64,000 nucleotides of DNA. Origin: Morinoia aosen (lineage: Eukaryota > Arthropoda > Malacostraca > Amphipoda > Talitridae). Where the stretch lies: assembly GCA_030386875.1 (NCBI GenBank), contig CM059558.1:7077501-7141500 (forward strand). Reading direction: 5' to 3'. The notes under the pieces were generated by a model. That model worked only from the letters and a program-made list of their open reading frames with translations. It was not told the origin of the DNA and did no database searches. The translations under genes and the position numbers were made by a program. This document shows, one piece after another, positions 56,325 to 64,000 of the stretch. Every line of letters begins with the position of its first letter. Position 1 is the first letter of the stretch.

Positions 56325-57266
56325 CTGTGGGTTCAATGAATTTTGTTACCTGATAGTGCCGTGAAATTCTACCCTATTTGTAGTGTGAATTGTATCGTTG
56401 ATTCATATCATACGCATTAATTAAGCCTGTCGATAGGATGTTAGTTGTTAAAGAAGAGTTTTAGAGTAAGATTTTCACATCGAATATTTGGAATTTTTTG
56501 TTAATGTCATTATTGACCAAATTCAACTTGAAGAAATCGATGCCTAGTAATCATTTACCTTCAATTTATATCTTGGTAATAGGAGTTTGATGCAAAATGA
56601 TCTGAAGAAATAAGCAGACACTCAAATTTTTGATGAATCAAGTCAATATTGTTAGGCGACCATACAGTAAACCGCTGAGAGGCAAATGCTTCACGCATGA
56701 GCTATGAGCCGAATGTTGAACTCACATTGGAATAATTTTATTCAGGGACGTTTTAGACTTAACACATCATTATAATTGAAATGAACCTTCGAGTGTCGTG
56801 AGGCTGAGATAAGATATCACTAGAGAAACTTTAGTTAAGACAGTTTCGAACTCCTGTCAATTATCTGCGGTCAATAAGTTATCTCGTATAAGCATGACGC
56901 CATTAGGACATTGTCATGCACTTTCCGCCAAGCAATCGTTAAGGAATCTTACACCCCAACAGGAAGGAAATCAACACTATCCTTCCATTCAAGTTTAGCG
57001 AGTCATTATGGCATAGTCCCGGGAAGAAAAACTGATTATAGTCTTCTCCACGAAAGTATTTTTCTTTAACTCATTAACCAACTCAACAAATCGAAATGAA
57101 AAAAATGCAAACCTTCATAATAGTCCATCCATTTAATCAAAGTTTCGTCTACTTGTTACAGTTTCAGTATATATTTGTGAGCCATTCGCCATAAGCAGAA
57201 GCGTTTTGAAATCGCTTTAGCGAAATTCAATAGTGATGCAGATCGTAAAAACTTTATGATTCTCAC
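56325..57266 (-). other. 5'UTR intron of hsp70-C
   Basis: The donor is TTCAAG followed by GTGAGAATC (starts 57266) and the acceptor is ACCCACAG (ends 56325). It retains the precise empty site for the fold-back insertion of copy A (GTGAAATTCTACCCTATTTG). Confidence 0.72.
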
Positions 57267-57578
57267 CTTGAATTCAAGTTTAGTGATGAATGGGAGATAG
57301 AACTTGAACGATTGATCGTTGGATAATCTTTTAGTTGAAAATGCTTCTTATATTCGTAGCCCTTGAGTATCACTTCAATAGTACAACGATGCTTCGCTTG
57401 GTACACTTCGTGTAAACTCGATGAAACTTGCTTTATTTTCTTCCGTACGCGTCACTCGTAGGACGTAGAGTTTGTTCTGCCGGAGGCGGCTGCAACGGTC
57501 GCTTATAAATATCTCAGTCTCTGCTGCTGACTCGTTTTCTCTGGAGTTTTCTAGAACATCACTGAAACGAGAAGTTTC
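57267..57578 (-). promoter_or_regulatory. hsp70-C promoter and first exon
   Basis: TATA GATATTTATAAGC (57501-57513), TTCTAGAA (57549-57556) and the GAAAC-GAGAA-GTTTC array (57564-57578) are all kept. The paralogy with blocks A and B ends soon after, at about 57765. Confidence 0.82.
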
Positions 57579-57909
57579 TACGCTGTACTAGTTGTGCATT
57601 ACCGTAACTCTAGCATGCACATTACATAATGAGAATTACGGAATGGACCATCCAATTTACAGCTTTGTTATAAGCCCACGCACTTCTTAAAACTTGTCCT
57701 TTGCTTTGTAAATAGACAAATGAGAGAAAATTTGATGAAGCGAAACACATGTTCTGCAAAAATTAAGTATCAAAGCACCGGCGTGCCAAATTTCGACCAG
57801 TCGCGTGAACGGAAACTTGAACGCACTCTTTCTCCCTAAAAACAGGGTGAAAAAGACCGGCAGGCGCCAGAATTTCTTGCGATTTCTTGAGTAAAACTCG
57901 TGCGACTTT

Positions 57910-58500
57910 ACACTTCAGTTGGCAGACCATAACTCTTGAAAGAATGCATCTATCGACTTCAAAATACTCGCAAATGAAAGAGCAAAACATTTTCTTTCTC
58001 CCTGATATAAACAACACCCTAACGGTTTGCCGAAAGCTACAAAAATTCTTCGATAGACCTTGTGCACTCGCGCGCAGTAAAAACACTTCAGTTGGCAGAC
58101 CTTAACTCTTGAAAGAATGCATCTATCGACTTAAAATACTCGCAAATGAAAGAGCGAAACATTTTCTATCTCCCTGATACAAACAACACCCTAACGGTTT
58201 GCCGAAAGCTACAAAAATTCTTCGATAGACCTTGTGCACTCGCGCGCAGTTAAAACACTTCAGTTGGCAGACCATAACTCTTGAAAAAATGCATCTATCG
58301 ACTTCAAAATACTCGCAAATGAAAGAGCGAAACATTCTTTCTTCCCATATTGTACACACGACCCTAACGGTTTTCTGGGAACTACAGAAATTTATCGATA
58401 AGCTTTTCCGACTCGCGCGCCGTCAAAAAACTCAAGTTGACCCGCTTTTAACTTTTGAAAGAATGCACTCATCGACTTCAAATTACTCTCAAACGGGCTA
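57910..58500. repeat. 172-bp tandem repeat, about 3.5 copies
   Basis: Units begin ACACTTCAGTTGGCAGACC at about 57910, 58083 and 58255, with a diverged partial fourth from about 58427. The first two junctions are nearly identical; the last copies have drifted. Frames reading through it on both strands reflect the repeat, not a gene. Position directly upstream of the hsp70-C paralogy break suggests a satellite at the duplication boundary. Confidence 0.85.
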
Positions 58501-58804
58501 ATATTAGTATCCTGTATGTCTCATTTTTTCTGTACCTGCAGTTGTGTTAATTTCTGAATAAGTTTTCTACCTAATATTGTCAACGACTTTTTCATGGTGG
58601 AAGATATCGTAAAAATTACAGCATAATTTGGATGAATTCAACCTGCAGATGATCGTTTGAAGGTCTGGACTCTTTACATATGAACTGAATGCATCCCTTA
58701 CATTTATTCTAGCTCTTACCTCCTGAGCTTTTCTCCGGATAGCGTACAGCAAAGACGACGACCACGACCCATCTGTTCTTCTTTCGGTGAATCATAGATG
58801 CCAA

Positions 58805-59125
58805 TGTTCCGGCCCTTTTCTCTAACAGGCCGCAAACAAACGCGAATGGGGTTCGAGAGTGACGAGCCGCAACGTGGTTTATAATTTATTGGTACTTCAG
58901 AGTAGATACAGGTTTGGTAGTTTTCAAGAAACAGTGAGGTCGGACGATAGTTGCTGGTACAAGTCTTCTACAACGCATCTGTGATCTTGTACAAGTGCTC
59001 TGCGATGGTAACGCATCTGCTACTGGCCAGTGATGGCTCTGTCTAATGTGATCACCACGACAGCTGGCCGACAATGAACGACGATATCTCTCACCGACTC
59101 TATTTATGTAGGAGGCGGCCGCACA
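58805..59125 (-). repeat. 3' LTR of element 2 (right boundary approximate)
   Basis: On the minus strand it starts TGTGCGGCCGCC, like element 1, followed by ACATAAATAGAG as TATA and AATAAATTATAAA as polyadenylation signal. The end near 58805 (GGAACA) is a guess because the other LTR is not in the window. Confidence 0.55.
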
Positions 59126-59140
59126 TATGCTCCCCCCACA
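59126..59140 (-). promoter_or_regulatory. Polypurine tract of element 2
   Basis: TGTGGGGGGAGCATA on the minus strand, directly before the LTR start. Confidence 0.8.
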
Positions 59141-60224
59141 ATTTTTAAAAATTCTTTATTACAATAAAAATTTTTAAATCGGTATTTAATTTACTTTGAT
59201 TTTCCTGTGACTATCGAGTAATCTTACAATCCGTCTTATAACAAAATTCAGAATCAGAATGTATAAGCTTCCGAATTATGAACAGAGGTAGACAGGTATG
59301 GCCGTTGCTGTCATCATAAACAAATTTCAACGGTAATCCTACATCGTGTTAAACAATTTTTAGTGTCTATATTATATATTAGCGTCACTTCAATACCAGA
59401 TTTATTATCTATAAACAGCCAAATAATCACTCTATGCATTTAGCTCAAACAAGTTGTTCATTCATCATTAAGTTTATCAACTTAAATTTATCAACTGCTT
59501 TTAGAATGTCCGTTATTCGTAATAGAATTCGTGGATACTTCAAATATTTCGGATACAAAAGATACATCGCACAATTTAACATATCAGAATATCAAAAACG
59601 AACATCAAAACGCGTACTGAATAAATCAACTCAAGTTATAGAATATAAGTTTTAATACGCAAACAATACAATACTACAAATGGTAAGTTCAACTTGATTC
59701 AAATCCTACGATTCAAATTAACGTAATAATAATAGAATAATAGAGAAAAATCTACGGATTTCAATACCAGAATTTAACTATCTCGTGGCACATTTTTCTC
59801 GCGATACAGTTCTTCGTGGCACGCTGCTAAAAAATGCGTTGAATATGAAAACTCTCCGATGATGCATTATTACAATTAAATTCGCAAGTGATCGTTACAT
59901 GATGAGAATATAAGTAGTTATTCTGCCTTTCTGCTTTTCAATCATTTTAATTAAAATGGTTCTTCAAATTTTCAAAAAGCTCTCGTCCTTCGCGAACTAC
60001 TGGTGAACAAAACAATTCTATGGGGCAAGTAAAACGACAAAAAGGTTATAATATTGACAGCGAAAACAGAACCGTATATAATAGAATTATTTAAAATACA
60101 ACATATAGAATAGAGATAATCTAAGACATGGGGGTTTCTTACTCCTCGGGAGATTGGAATATCAGAACATGATATTTAGATCTATGTTATTTAATACAAA
60201 ACGTGTGAGCCTAGAATTGTAAAG
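59141..60224 (-). other. 3' non-coding region of element 2
   Basis: About 1.1 kb AT-rich, no supported gene; position equals the long 3' region of element 1. Confidence 0.5.
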
Positions 60225-60551
60225 TTACACGCTAACTTGAGGCGAGACTGAAGGGATCTGCCTAGGACCGTTACAGATTTCTTTTAAAGCGGTTCGACGC
60301 AATGCGACGTCCTCACCACTAATGCGGCTAATGACCTTGTGTAGATCCCGTTTTATGTAGATAATCATCACCGCAAGGATGATTGTAATTACTGTGTACA
60401 GAAGCAACATTATGTCGCTTAACTGGTCAGGAATGAGATCAACTCTTGTTTCCTCAGTGTGTCGAATAAGTTCATCCGAGATTTGGCCATTATTGGCCTT
60501 TATCGCCGTTAATATGGCATCTACATTAATATTCGATACTTTATTGCCCAT
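60225..60551 (-). CDS. ORF-M of element 2: small MGN-type membrane protein
   Basis: 108 residues starting MGNKVSN (Gly2, Ser6: possible N-myristoylation). DLIPDQLSDI leads into one membrane span (about 47-66, MLLLYTVITIILAVMIIYI), then KRDLHK and a 36-residue tail with basic and polar residues. It aligns without gaps to the first 72 residues of ORF-M of element 1. Tails are unrelated in length and sequence. The ATG at 60551 is chosen because the homology and the MGN motif begin there. A branch-point match TACTAAC (60619-60625) and an AG at 60601-60602 upstream could serve splicing. ORF-A ends 120 bases before it. Confidence 0.72.
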   Translation of the reverse strand: MGNKVSNINVDAILTAIKANNGQISDELIRHTEETRVDLIPDQLSDIMLLLYTVITIILAVMIIYIKRDLHKVISRISGEDVALRRTALKEICNGPRQIPSVSPQVSV

Positions 60552-60600
60552 CTTAGCGGGCCAGAACGCAGCTATCAATGCGGGGATTAGAATTGTGCCG

Positions 60601-60625
60601 CTTGAAATTACGTAAGTTGTTAGTA
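60601..60625 (-). promoter_or_regulatory. Candidate splice acceptor before ORF-M of element 2
   Basis: Consensus branch point TACTAAC (60619-60625, minus strand) is followed by ACGTAATTTCAAG (AG at 60602-60601). The pyrimidine tract is weak. Confidence 0.45.
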
Positions 60626-60671
60626 TTGATTAATAGTGAATATCGTTTTTAGTAATTACAGATTTATTTTA

Positions 60672-60896
60672 TCACTGGATGGTTGCTGGAAATGCAGCGA
60701 TTCTTATTTGAATTACTAGTTCTATATCATTTCCGGCCTCATACACTAAAACACGTGTACGTAAAGGGGAATCAAGGTTCAGGAATATGTTTAATTTGCA
60801 ATAGGCCTCCTGTAACAATTCTTTAGATACCCTAAATTTTAAAACGATAGTCGATTCCTGTGGCTGCCAGAGTTGGTTAGTAGCCCCGGTACACAT
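60672..60896 (-). CDS. ORF-A of element 2, small conserved protein of unknown function
   Basis: 74 residues; about 59% match ORF-A of element 1 (QLWQP, KELL, AYC, FLNL.SPLRT, LVYE, IELV, IAAFPA). The ATG at 60896 is chosen because homology starts with its MC. Here the gene lies after pol and directly before ORF-M, while in element 1 it lies behind the 5' LTR. A strong acceptor (TGCTAAT, then CGTTCTTTTCAG) precedes it by about 85 bases, so a spliced mRNA carrying ORF-A and ORF-M is likely. No recognisable domain, membrane span or signal peptide. Confidence 0.75.
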   Translation of the reverse strand: MCTGATNQLWQPQESTIVLKFRVSKELLQEAYCKLNIFLNLDSPLRTRVLVYEAGNDIELVIQIRIAAFPATIQ

Positions 60897-60980
60897 CAAT
60901 ACAATTCAAGCAGTGAATGCGTATGTTGTAAATCGGAATGTGTAATTGTTCCGGAGATGCTCAGGAGTCGCTCCAGGAAT

Positions 60981-61008
60981 CTGAAAAGAACGATACAGCT
61001 TATTAGCA
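60981..61008 (-). promoter_or_regulatory. Candidate splice acceptor before ORF-A of element 2
   Basis: Minus strand: TGCTAAT (61008-61002), then AAGCTGTATCGTTCTTTTCAG with AG at 60982-60981. The branch motif is identical to that before ORF-M in element 1. Confidence 0.65.
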
Positions 61009-61499
61009 TGGCCCCAAGTTTAAAATAAACAATTTACATTTCATACTAGGGTTAGTATTTCATACTCAGGTTTCATACTAAGGCACGCTTCATTCGCATT
61101 ACGACACACTCACTCCGACCACAGTGTCTGGCATTGTTTGCCAAACAATCTGCGACAGAGGCGAGGGAATTCTCGCAGTTGCGCATACACACTCTTGTGG
61201 TGACATCTCCAACTCAGTTTATCAATTCTAGCTCACGACCCGATGAGCACACTCAGATGTCGCAACGATAACATGACAACATCCTCACCTCATCATCTCG
61301 GCTGAAGGTGTTTGCGCAACAGAAACATTTCCTAGAGCAAGACACACATAAAGTCTTAAGAACTCAAGAACGTACTTACAAGCTAAGAACTCATAGAACG
61401 CATAGAACGAACTTACATACTAAATACCATTGAAATACATATATGGAATGGCATTTTCAGAATATAAAGGATGAACAGTTACAAACTAGTTTGACAATT
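60983..61499 (-). other. Spacer between pol and ORF-A of element 2
   Basis: About 500 bases without a supported gene; matches the pol to ORF-M spacer of element 1 in position. Confidence 0.4.
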
Positions 61500-63602
61500 T
61501 TACCTTTTGAATCTATCTAAAGGCAGTACATGGTTTAGATTCGATCGGATAATCTTGTTGCCAATCCTAATATCTGCATAATTTTTACCTAGCCGTTCAA
61601 TGATAGCAGGACCCAAAAAATTCAGCTGTAATTTATGTTTTTTGGCGTGATTTTTTACTAGTACACGGTCCATCACTTTTAAATTTTTATCGCGGCGTTT
61701 CATATTTCTATAGGCAGTTCTTTCAATTGTGGCGTTAATGATTGCATTTCGAATATTGTTCACTACAATAGATGACTCTGTAAATTTTTGATTTTGAACA
61801 TCTTCATATGAAGTAGCAACATTTAATTCTTCTAAATTAGTAGAACTGACATAAACACATGTATCTCTACCGAAAACCGTGTATGCAGGTGTATCTCCTA
61901 ATGTTTCGTTATAACTATTATTAATCGAATTCTCTACAATATCCAGCAAGCTATCCCACTCATTATGAGTAAGAAAATTTAGATATAGCTTGAGCAGGTG
62001 TCGAATTTTACCATTACATCGCTCGACGATACCGTTAGAAAAAGGTGAGTAAGCCAGAACTTCCTTTTTTAAAATAGAAAGTCCTTTTGTGAAATTTTTT
62101 ACGTTAGATGCCTTAAATTCTAGCGCGTTGTCGGACAACAACACGTCTGGGGTACCGAACAAACAGCAAAAATTCCATAGACAATCTGTGACAGTCTCTG
62201 TACATCGGTCACTAGTTGGATATAATTTGACAAACCTGGAAAAAAGGTCAATGATAACAAGAATATACTTGTTACCATTGTCCGTCATTGGCAGTGGACC
62301 GTAAAAGTCCATGCTGACAGTTTGAAAACATCGCGTTCCAATTGGAGCATTTAGAATTTTAATCGGCGTCGATATGCGTGATTTTAGAATTTTACAGATG
62401 TCACATGATTCAACAATTTTGCGTGTAACTGTCCTTTCGTACGGATGAAAATATTTTAATTTAAACTTAAACAAGGTATGATTTAAATCAGTGTGGGATA
62501 AATTATGGATGAAAAGAATTGTCTGGTGCAGCAAAGTATACGGCACTACACTAGTCAGAATAGTACTGGGTCTGTTGTCAATTCTTCGTCTTTTATACAA
62601 AATCTCATTTATAATCAGAAATTCATTTATGTCGGTATTAGAAACTTTAGTTGCATTCTCTAGGGCATTCTTGATTTCAGAACAAAATGGATCTTGATCT
62701 TGTTCACGTTTAAATTCGTCTAATGACCAGTTGTCATTAGTACTTGATTGGTCTGTAGTCGTATTAACTCTATCCAGTCTGCATAAGCTCGTTGTCTGTC
62801 TGCTATTAGAGTCACTGGGTTCACGTCTGGGGCTCTCGGCAGTACTGTTGTTGTTTCTTCCGTCATCATTTCCTGGGATTGTTTCCTCGAACTCTCCCTC
62901 AGTCACAGGCTTGTTACATTTGTTACTCGCAGCAGCGGCTTGCAACCTTGTTACAACGGCATTCTTGTCTAATAAATCACGTCCAATAATGACGTCATAA
63001 TTGTAAATACCGTCTTTAATTATTAGAGCATTTGTCTTTAAACTTACTCCGTTTTTTAACTTTAGGACAAGCTCTACCTCTCCTTCGACATTACTTTTAG
63101 CATTAACGCCTTTTATAGTCAGAGAACTTGGCTTCACTTCATTACTTATTTCATTAATTCTGTGGTAGCTTATTAGGCACTTCTCTGAACCTGAATCAAT
63201 CAATGCATTCCACAGGTCTGCATCTTTTCTCAGTACAATCATTGGTTTTTGACTTTTTCGTATTACAAATAATTCATTCTGGCCTGTTATTTCTACCTCT
63301 TCATCTTCTTCGTATTTACAAACGTTCGCCGTAATGTGGCTTTCAACACTATCAGTGCTATGAACTTTTAAGTCATCGCTTAAATCTACTTCTCCCAGCA
63401 ATTCATATCGATTTTTACATTTGATCATTGGGTCAACTCTCTCAACATTTTTAACGAGGGAACCTTCAACGCCAGCATTCTCCTCGGGTTCATCGGGCAT
63501 CACTGTCGTAGAGTCACAATTAGTTATAGTTATTTTAGTTTCCGTTTTATCATCGACGTTACCTCTATCGGCAATGAAATCTTCTCCACTGCTTACGTTA
63601 AA
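61500..63602 (-). CDS. pol: Pol of element 2: protease fused to integrase, RT and RNase H missing
   Basis: About 700 codons in the -1 frame relative to gag, fully open. Protease shows NALIDSGSEKCL and IIGRDLLD. A 90-residue linker rich in Asn, Ser and Arg (from NAVVTRLQAAAASN) follows and leads straight into the integrase N-terminus (DNRPSTILTSVVP). The finger is HNLSH ... CDIC and the core is SMDFYGPL, LSDNALEF and IVERCNGK in D-D-35-E spacing. The C-terminal domain (DRVLVKN, LNFLGPAII, RSNLNHVLPL) is intact. The region holding reverse transcriptase and RNase H in element 1 (about 650 residues) is absent without a frameshift. This copy cannot reverse-transcribe by itself but could encode working protease and integrase. 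Confidence 0.88.
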   Translation of the reverse strand, partial: FNVSSGEDFIADRGNVDDKTETKITITNCDSTTVMPDEPEENAGVEGSLVKNVERVDPMIKCKNRYELLGEVDLSDDLKVHSTDSVESHITANVCKYEEDEEVEITGQNELFVIRKSQKPMIVLRKDADLWNALIDSGSEKCLISYHRINEISNEVKPSSLTIKGVNAKSNVEGEVELVLKLKNGVSLKTNALIIKDGIYNYDVIIGRDLLDKNAVVTRLQAAAASNKCNKPVTEGEFEETIPGNDDGRNNNSTAESPRREPSDSNSRQTTSLCRLDRVNTTTDQSSTNDNWSLDEFKREQDQDPFCSEIKNALENATKVSNTDINEFLIINEILYKRRRIDNRPSTILTSVVPYTLLHQTILFIHNLSHTDLNHTLFKFKLKYFHPYERTVTRKIVESCDICKILKSRISTPIKILNAPIGTRCFQTVSMDFYGPLPMTDNGNKYILVIIDLFSRFVKLYPTSDRCTETVTDCLWNFCCLFGTPDVLLSDNALEFKASNVKNFTKGLSILKKEVLAYSPFSNGIVERCNGKIRHLLKLYLNFLTHNEWDSLLDIVENSINNSYNETLGDTPAYTVFGRDTCVYVSSTNLEELNVATSYEDVQNQKFTESSIVVNNIRNAIINATIERTAYRNMKRRDKNLKVMDRVLVKNHAKKHKLQLNFLGPAIIERLGKNYADIRIGNKIIRSNLNHVLPLDRFKR

Positions 63603-64000
63603 AAATTATCGCTACTGTTGGTTTGGTAAGTTTCTACCTGGCTTTTTTCTGGTACTCGAGTTTTATACTGTCCTCGCGCACGGACACGATCAGGCCTTCC
63701 TGGTCTGGTGAAATACTCTCTTCCGAACCGACAATCTCTTGCGTAGTGTCCTAACTTATTACAACGGAAACAAGCCCCGCTACTCCGCGACTGCTCGGTG
63801 GCCGTATGCCCTAAACTTGGTTTGTACCAATCAGTCGGTTTCTCTACCGACGCACCTTGTCGTTGGCACACGCACGCACTTCTGTTGCAATACGAGCAAC
63901 GCCTAGCCTCGGTGGCTGTTTCCAATGCCTGAACTTCTAGAGTTCCTAATTCACGATCAACAAAAGATTTTACATGAGGTCTAGCACGGTAAGTTGGTCT
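63593..64000 (-). CDS. gag: Gag of element 2, C-terminal part
   Basis: At least 135 codons, open to the window edge. It contains a Cys-rich CSYCNRSACVC segment and a standard nucleocapsid knuckle CFRCNKLGHYARDC (CX2CX4HX4C), followed by a basic Arg-rich tail. The stop TAA at 63593-63595 lies two codons behind the slippery heptamer. Element 1 has less regular knuckles, so element 2 keeps the more typical form. Confidence 0.85.
   Translation of the reverse strand, partial: RPTYRARPHVKSFVDRELGTLEVQALETATEARRCSYCNRSACVCQRQGASVEKPTDWYKPSLGHTATEQSRSSGACFRCNKLGHYARDCRFGREYFTRPGRPDRVRARGQYKTRVPEKSQVETYQTNSSDNFLT
63599..63605 (-). promoter_or_regulatory. -1 frameshift site of element 2
   Basis: Minus-strand codons AAT TTT TTA ACG TAA contain T TTT TTA immediately before the gag stop, and pol is open in the -1 frame. 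Same heptamer and placement as element 1. Confidence 0.87.

Larger units (their letters stand above)
58805..64000 (-). mobile_element. Ty3/gypsy-type LTR retrotransposon, element 2 (cut by the window edge)
   Basis: Related to element 1 but clearly diverged. In transcript order on the minus strand: gag C-terminus (from the edge), -1 frameshift site, a pol with protease and integrase but no reverse transcriptase or RNase H, ORF-A, ORF-M, polypurine tract and 3' LTR. All frames visible are open. The 5' LTR lies beyond 64000. Confidence 0.88.

Noticed and set aside
59434..59655. Plus-strand frame of 73 codons in element 2
   Set aside because: It lies antisense in the 3' non-coding region, has no homologue in element 1 and no domain.
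61500..63602. A domesticated host integrase-like gene instead of a retrotransposon
   Set aside because: LTR, polypurine tract, gag, frameshift site and accessory ORFs surround it, so it is part of an element.

Overview
The window looks like arthropod nuclear DNA, most likely from an insect. It is AT-rich and sparsely coding. It carries eukaryotic splice signals, heat-shock elements, microsatellites and many classes of transposable element. I cannot fix the species; a hemipteran is plausible but not shown by the sequence alone.

The host-gene content is one tandem cluster of cytosolic HSP70 genes, all on the minus strand. hsp70-A (14822-16762) and hsp70-B (28110-30050) are intact 646-residue genes ending in EEVD. 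hsp70-C (54369-56313) is broken by two indels. Each copy has its own promoter (TATA box plus heat-shock elements) and a 5'UTR intron. The cluster arose by segmental duplication: the region upstream of A (about 19.0-26.3 kb) recurs upstream of B (about 31.3-38.3 kb), and the 3' flank of B (about 26.5-28.1 kb) recurs at C (about 52.8-54.4 kb). Each upstream block also holds a short decayed HSP70 fragment. Older, diverged pieces of the same repeated DNA lie at 6.4, 8.9 and 10.2-11.0 kb, the middle one inverted.

1-14.8 kb is accessory DNA: a possible leftward promoter and first exon (2.2-2.45 kb), an apparently intact Tc1/mariner-type transposon (6952-8258), a 26-bp x 8 satellite, a tRNA-derived SINE, a hAT-type MITE and a piggyBac-type MITE. 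The hsp70-A intron contains a 663-bp fold-back element, with the empty site visible in hsp70-C, and a palindromic 136-bp triplication.

38873-49296 is a complete Ty3/gypsy-type LTR retrotransposon (element 1). It has identical 173-bp LTRs, an ATGT target duplication, gag, a -1 frameshift site and pol. It also has two small accessory ORFs: ORF-A, and a short membrane protein beginning MGN (ORF-M). Pol is broken by a 222-bp TTAA-flanked MITE and two small indels. 49.3-52.7 kb holds a decayed LINE endonuclease and unassigned DNA. 58805-64000 is the 3' part of a related, diverged element on the minus strand (element 2). Its pol joins protease directly to integrase with reverse transcriptase and RNase H missing, yet stays open, and it keeps both accessory ORFs. 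Those ORFs sit side by side after pol, whereas in element 1 ORF-A lies directly behind the 5' LTR. ORF-A and ORF-M are the most novel-looking content of the window.
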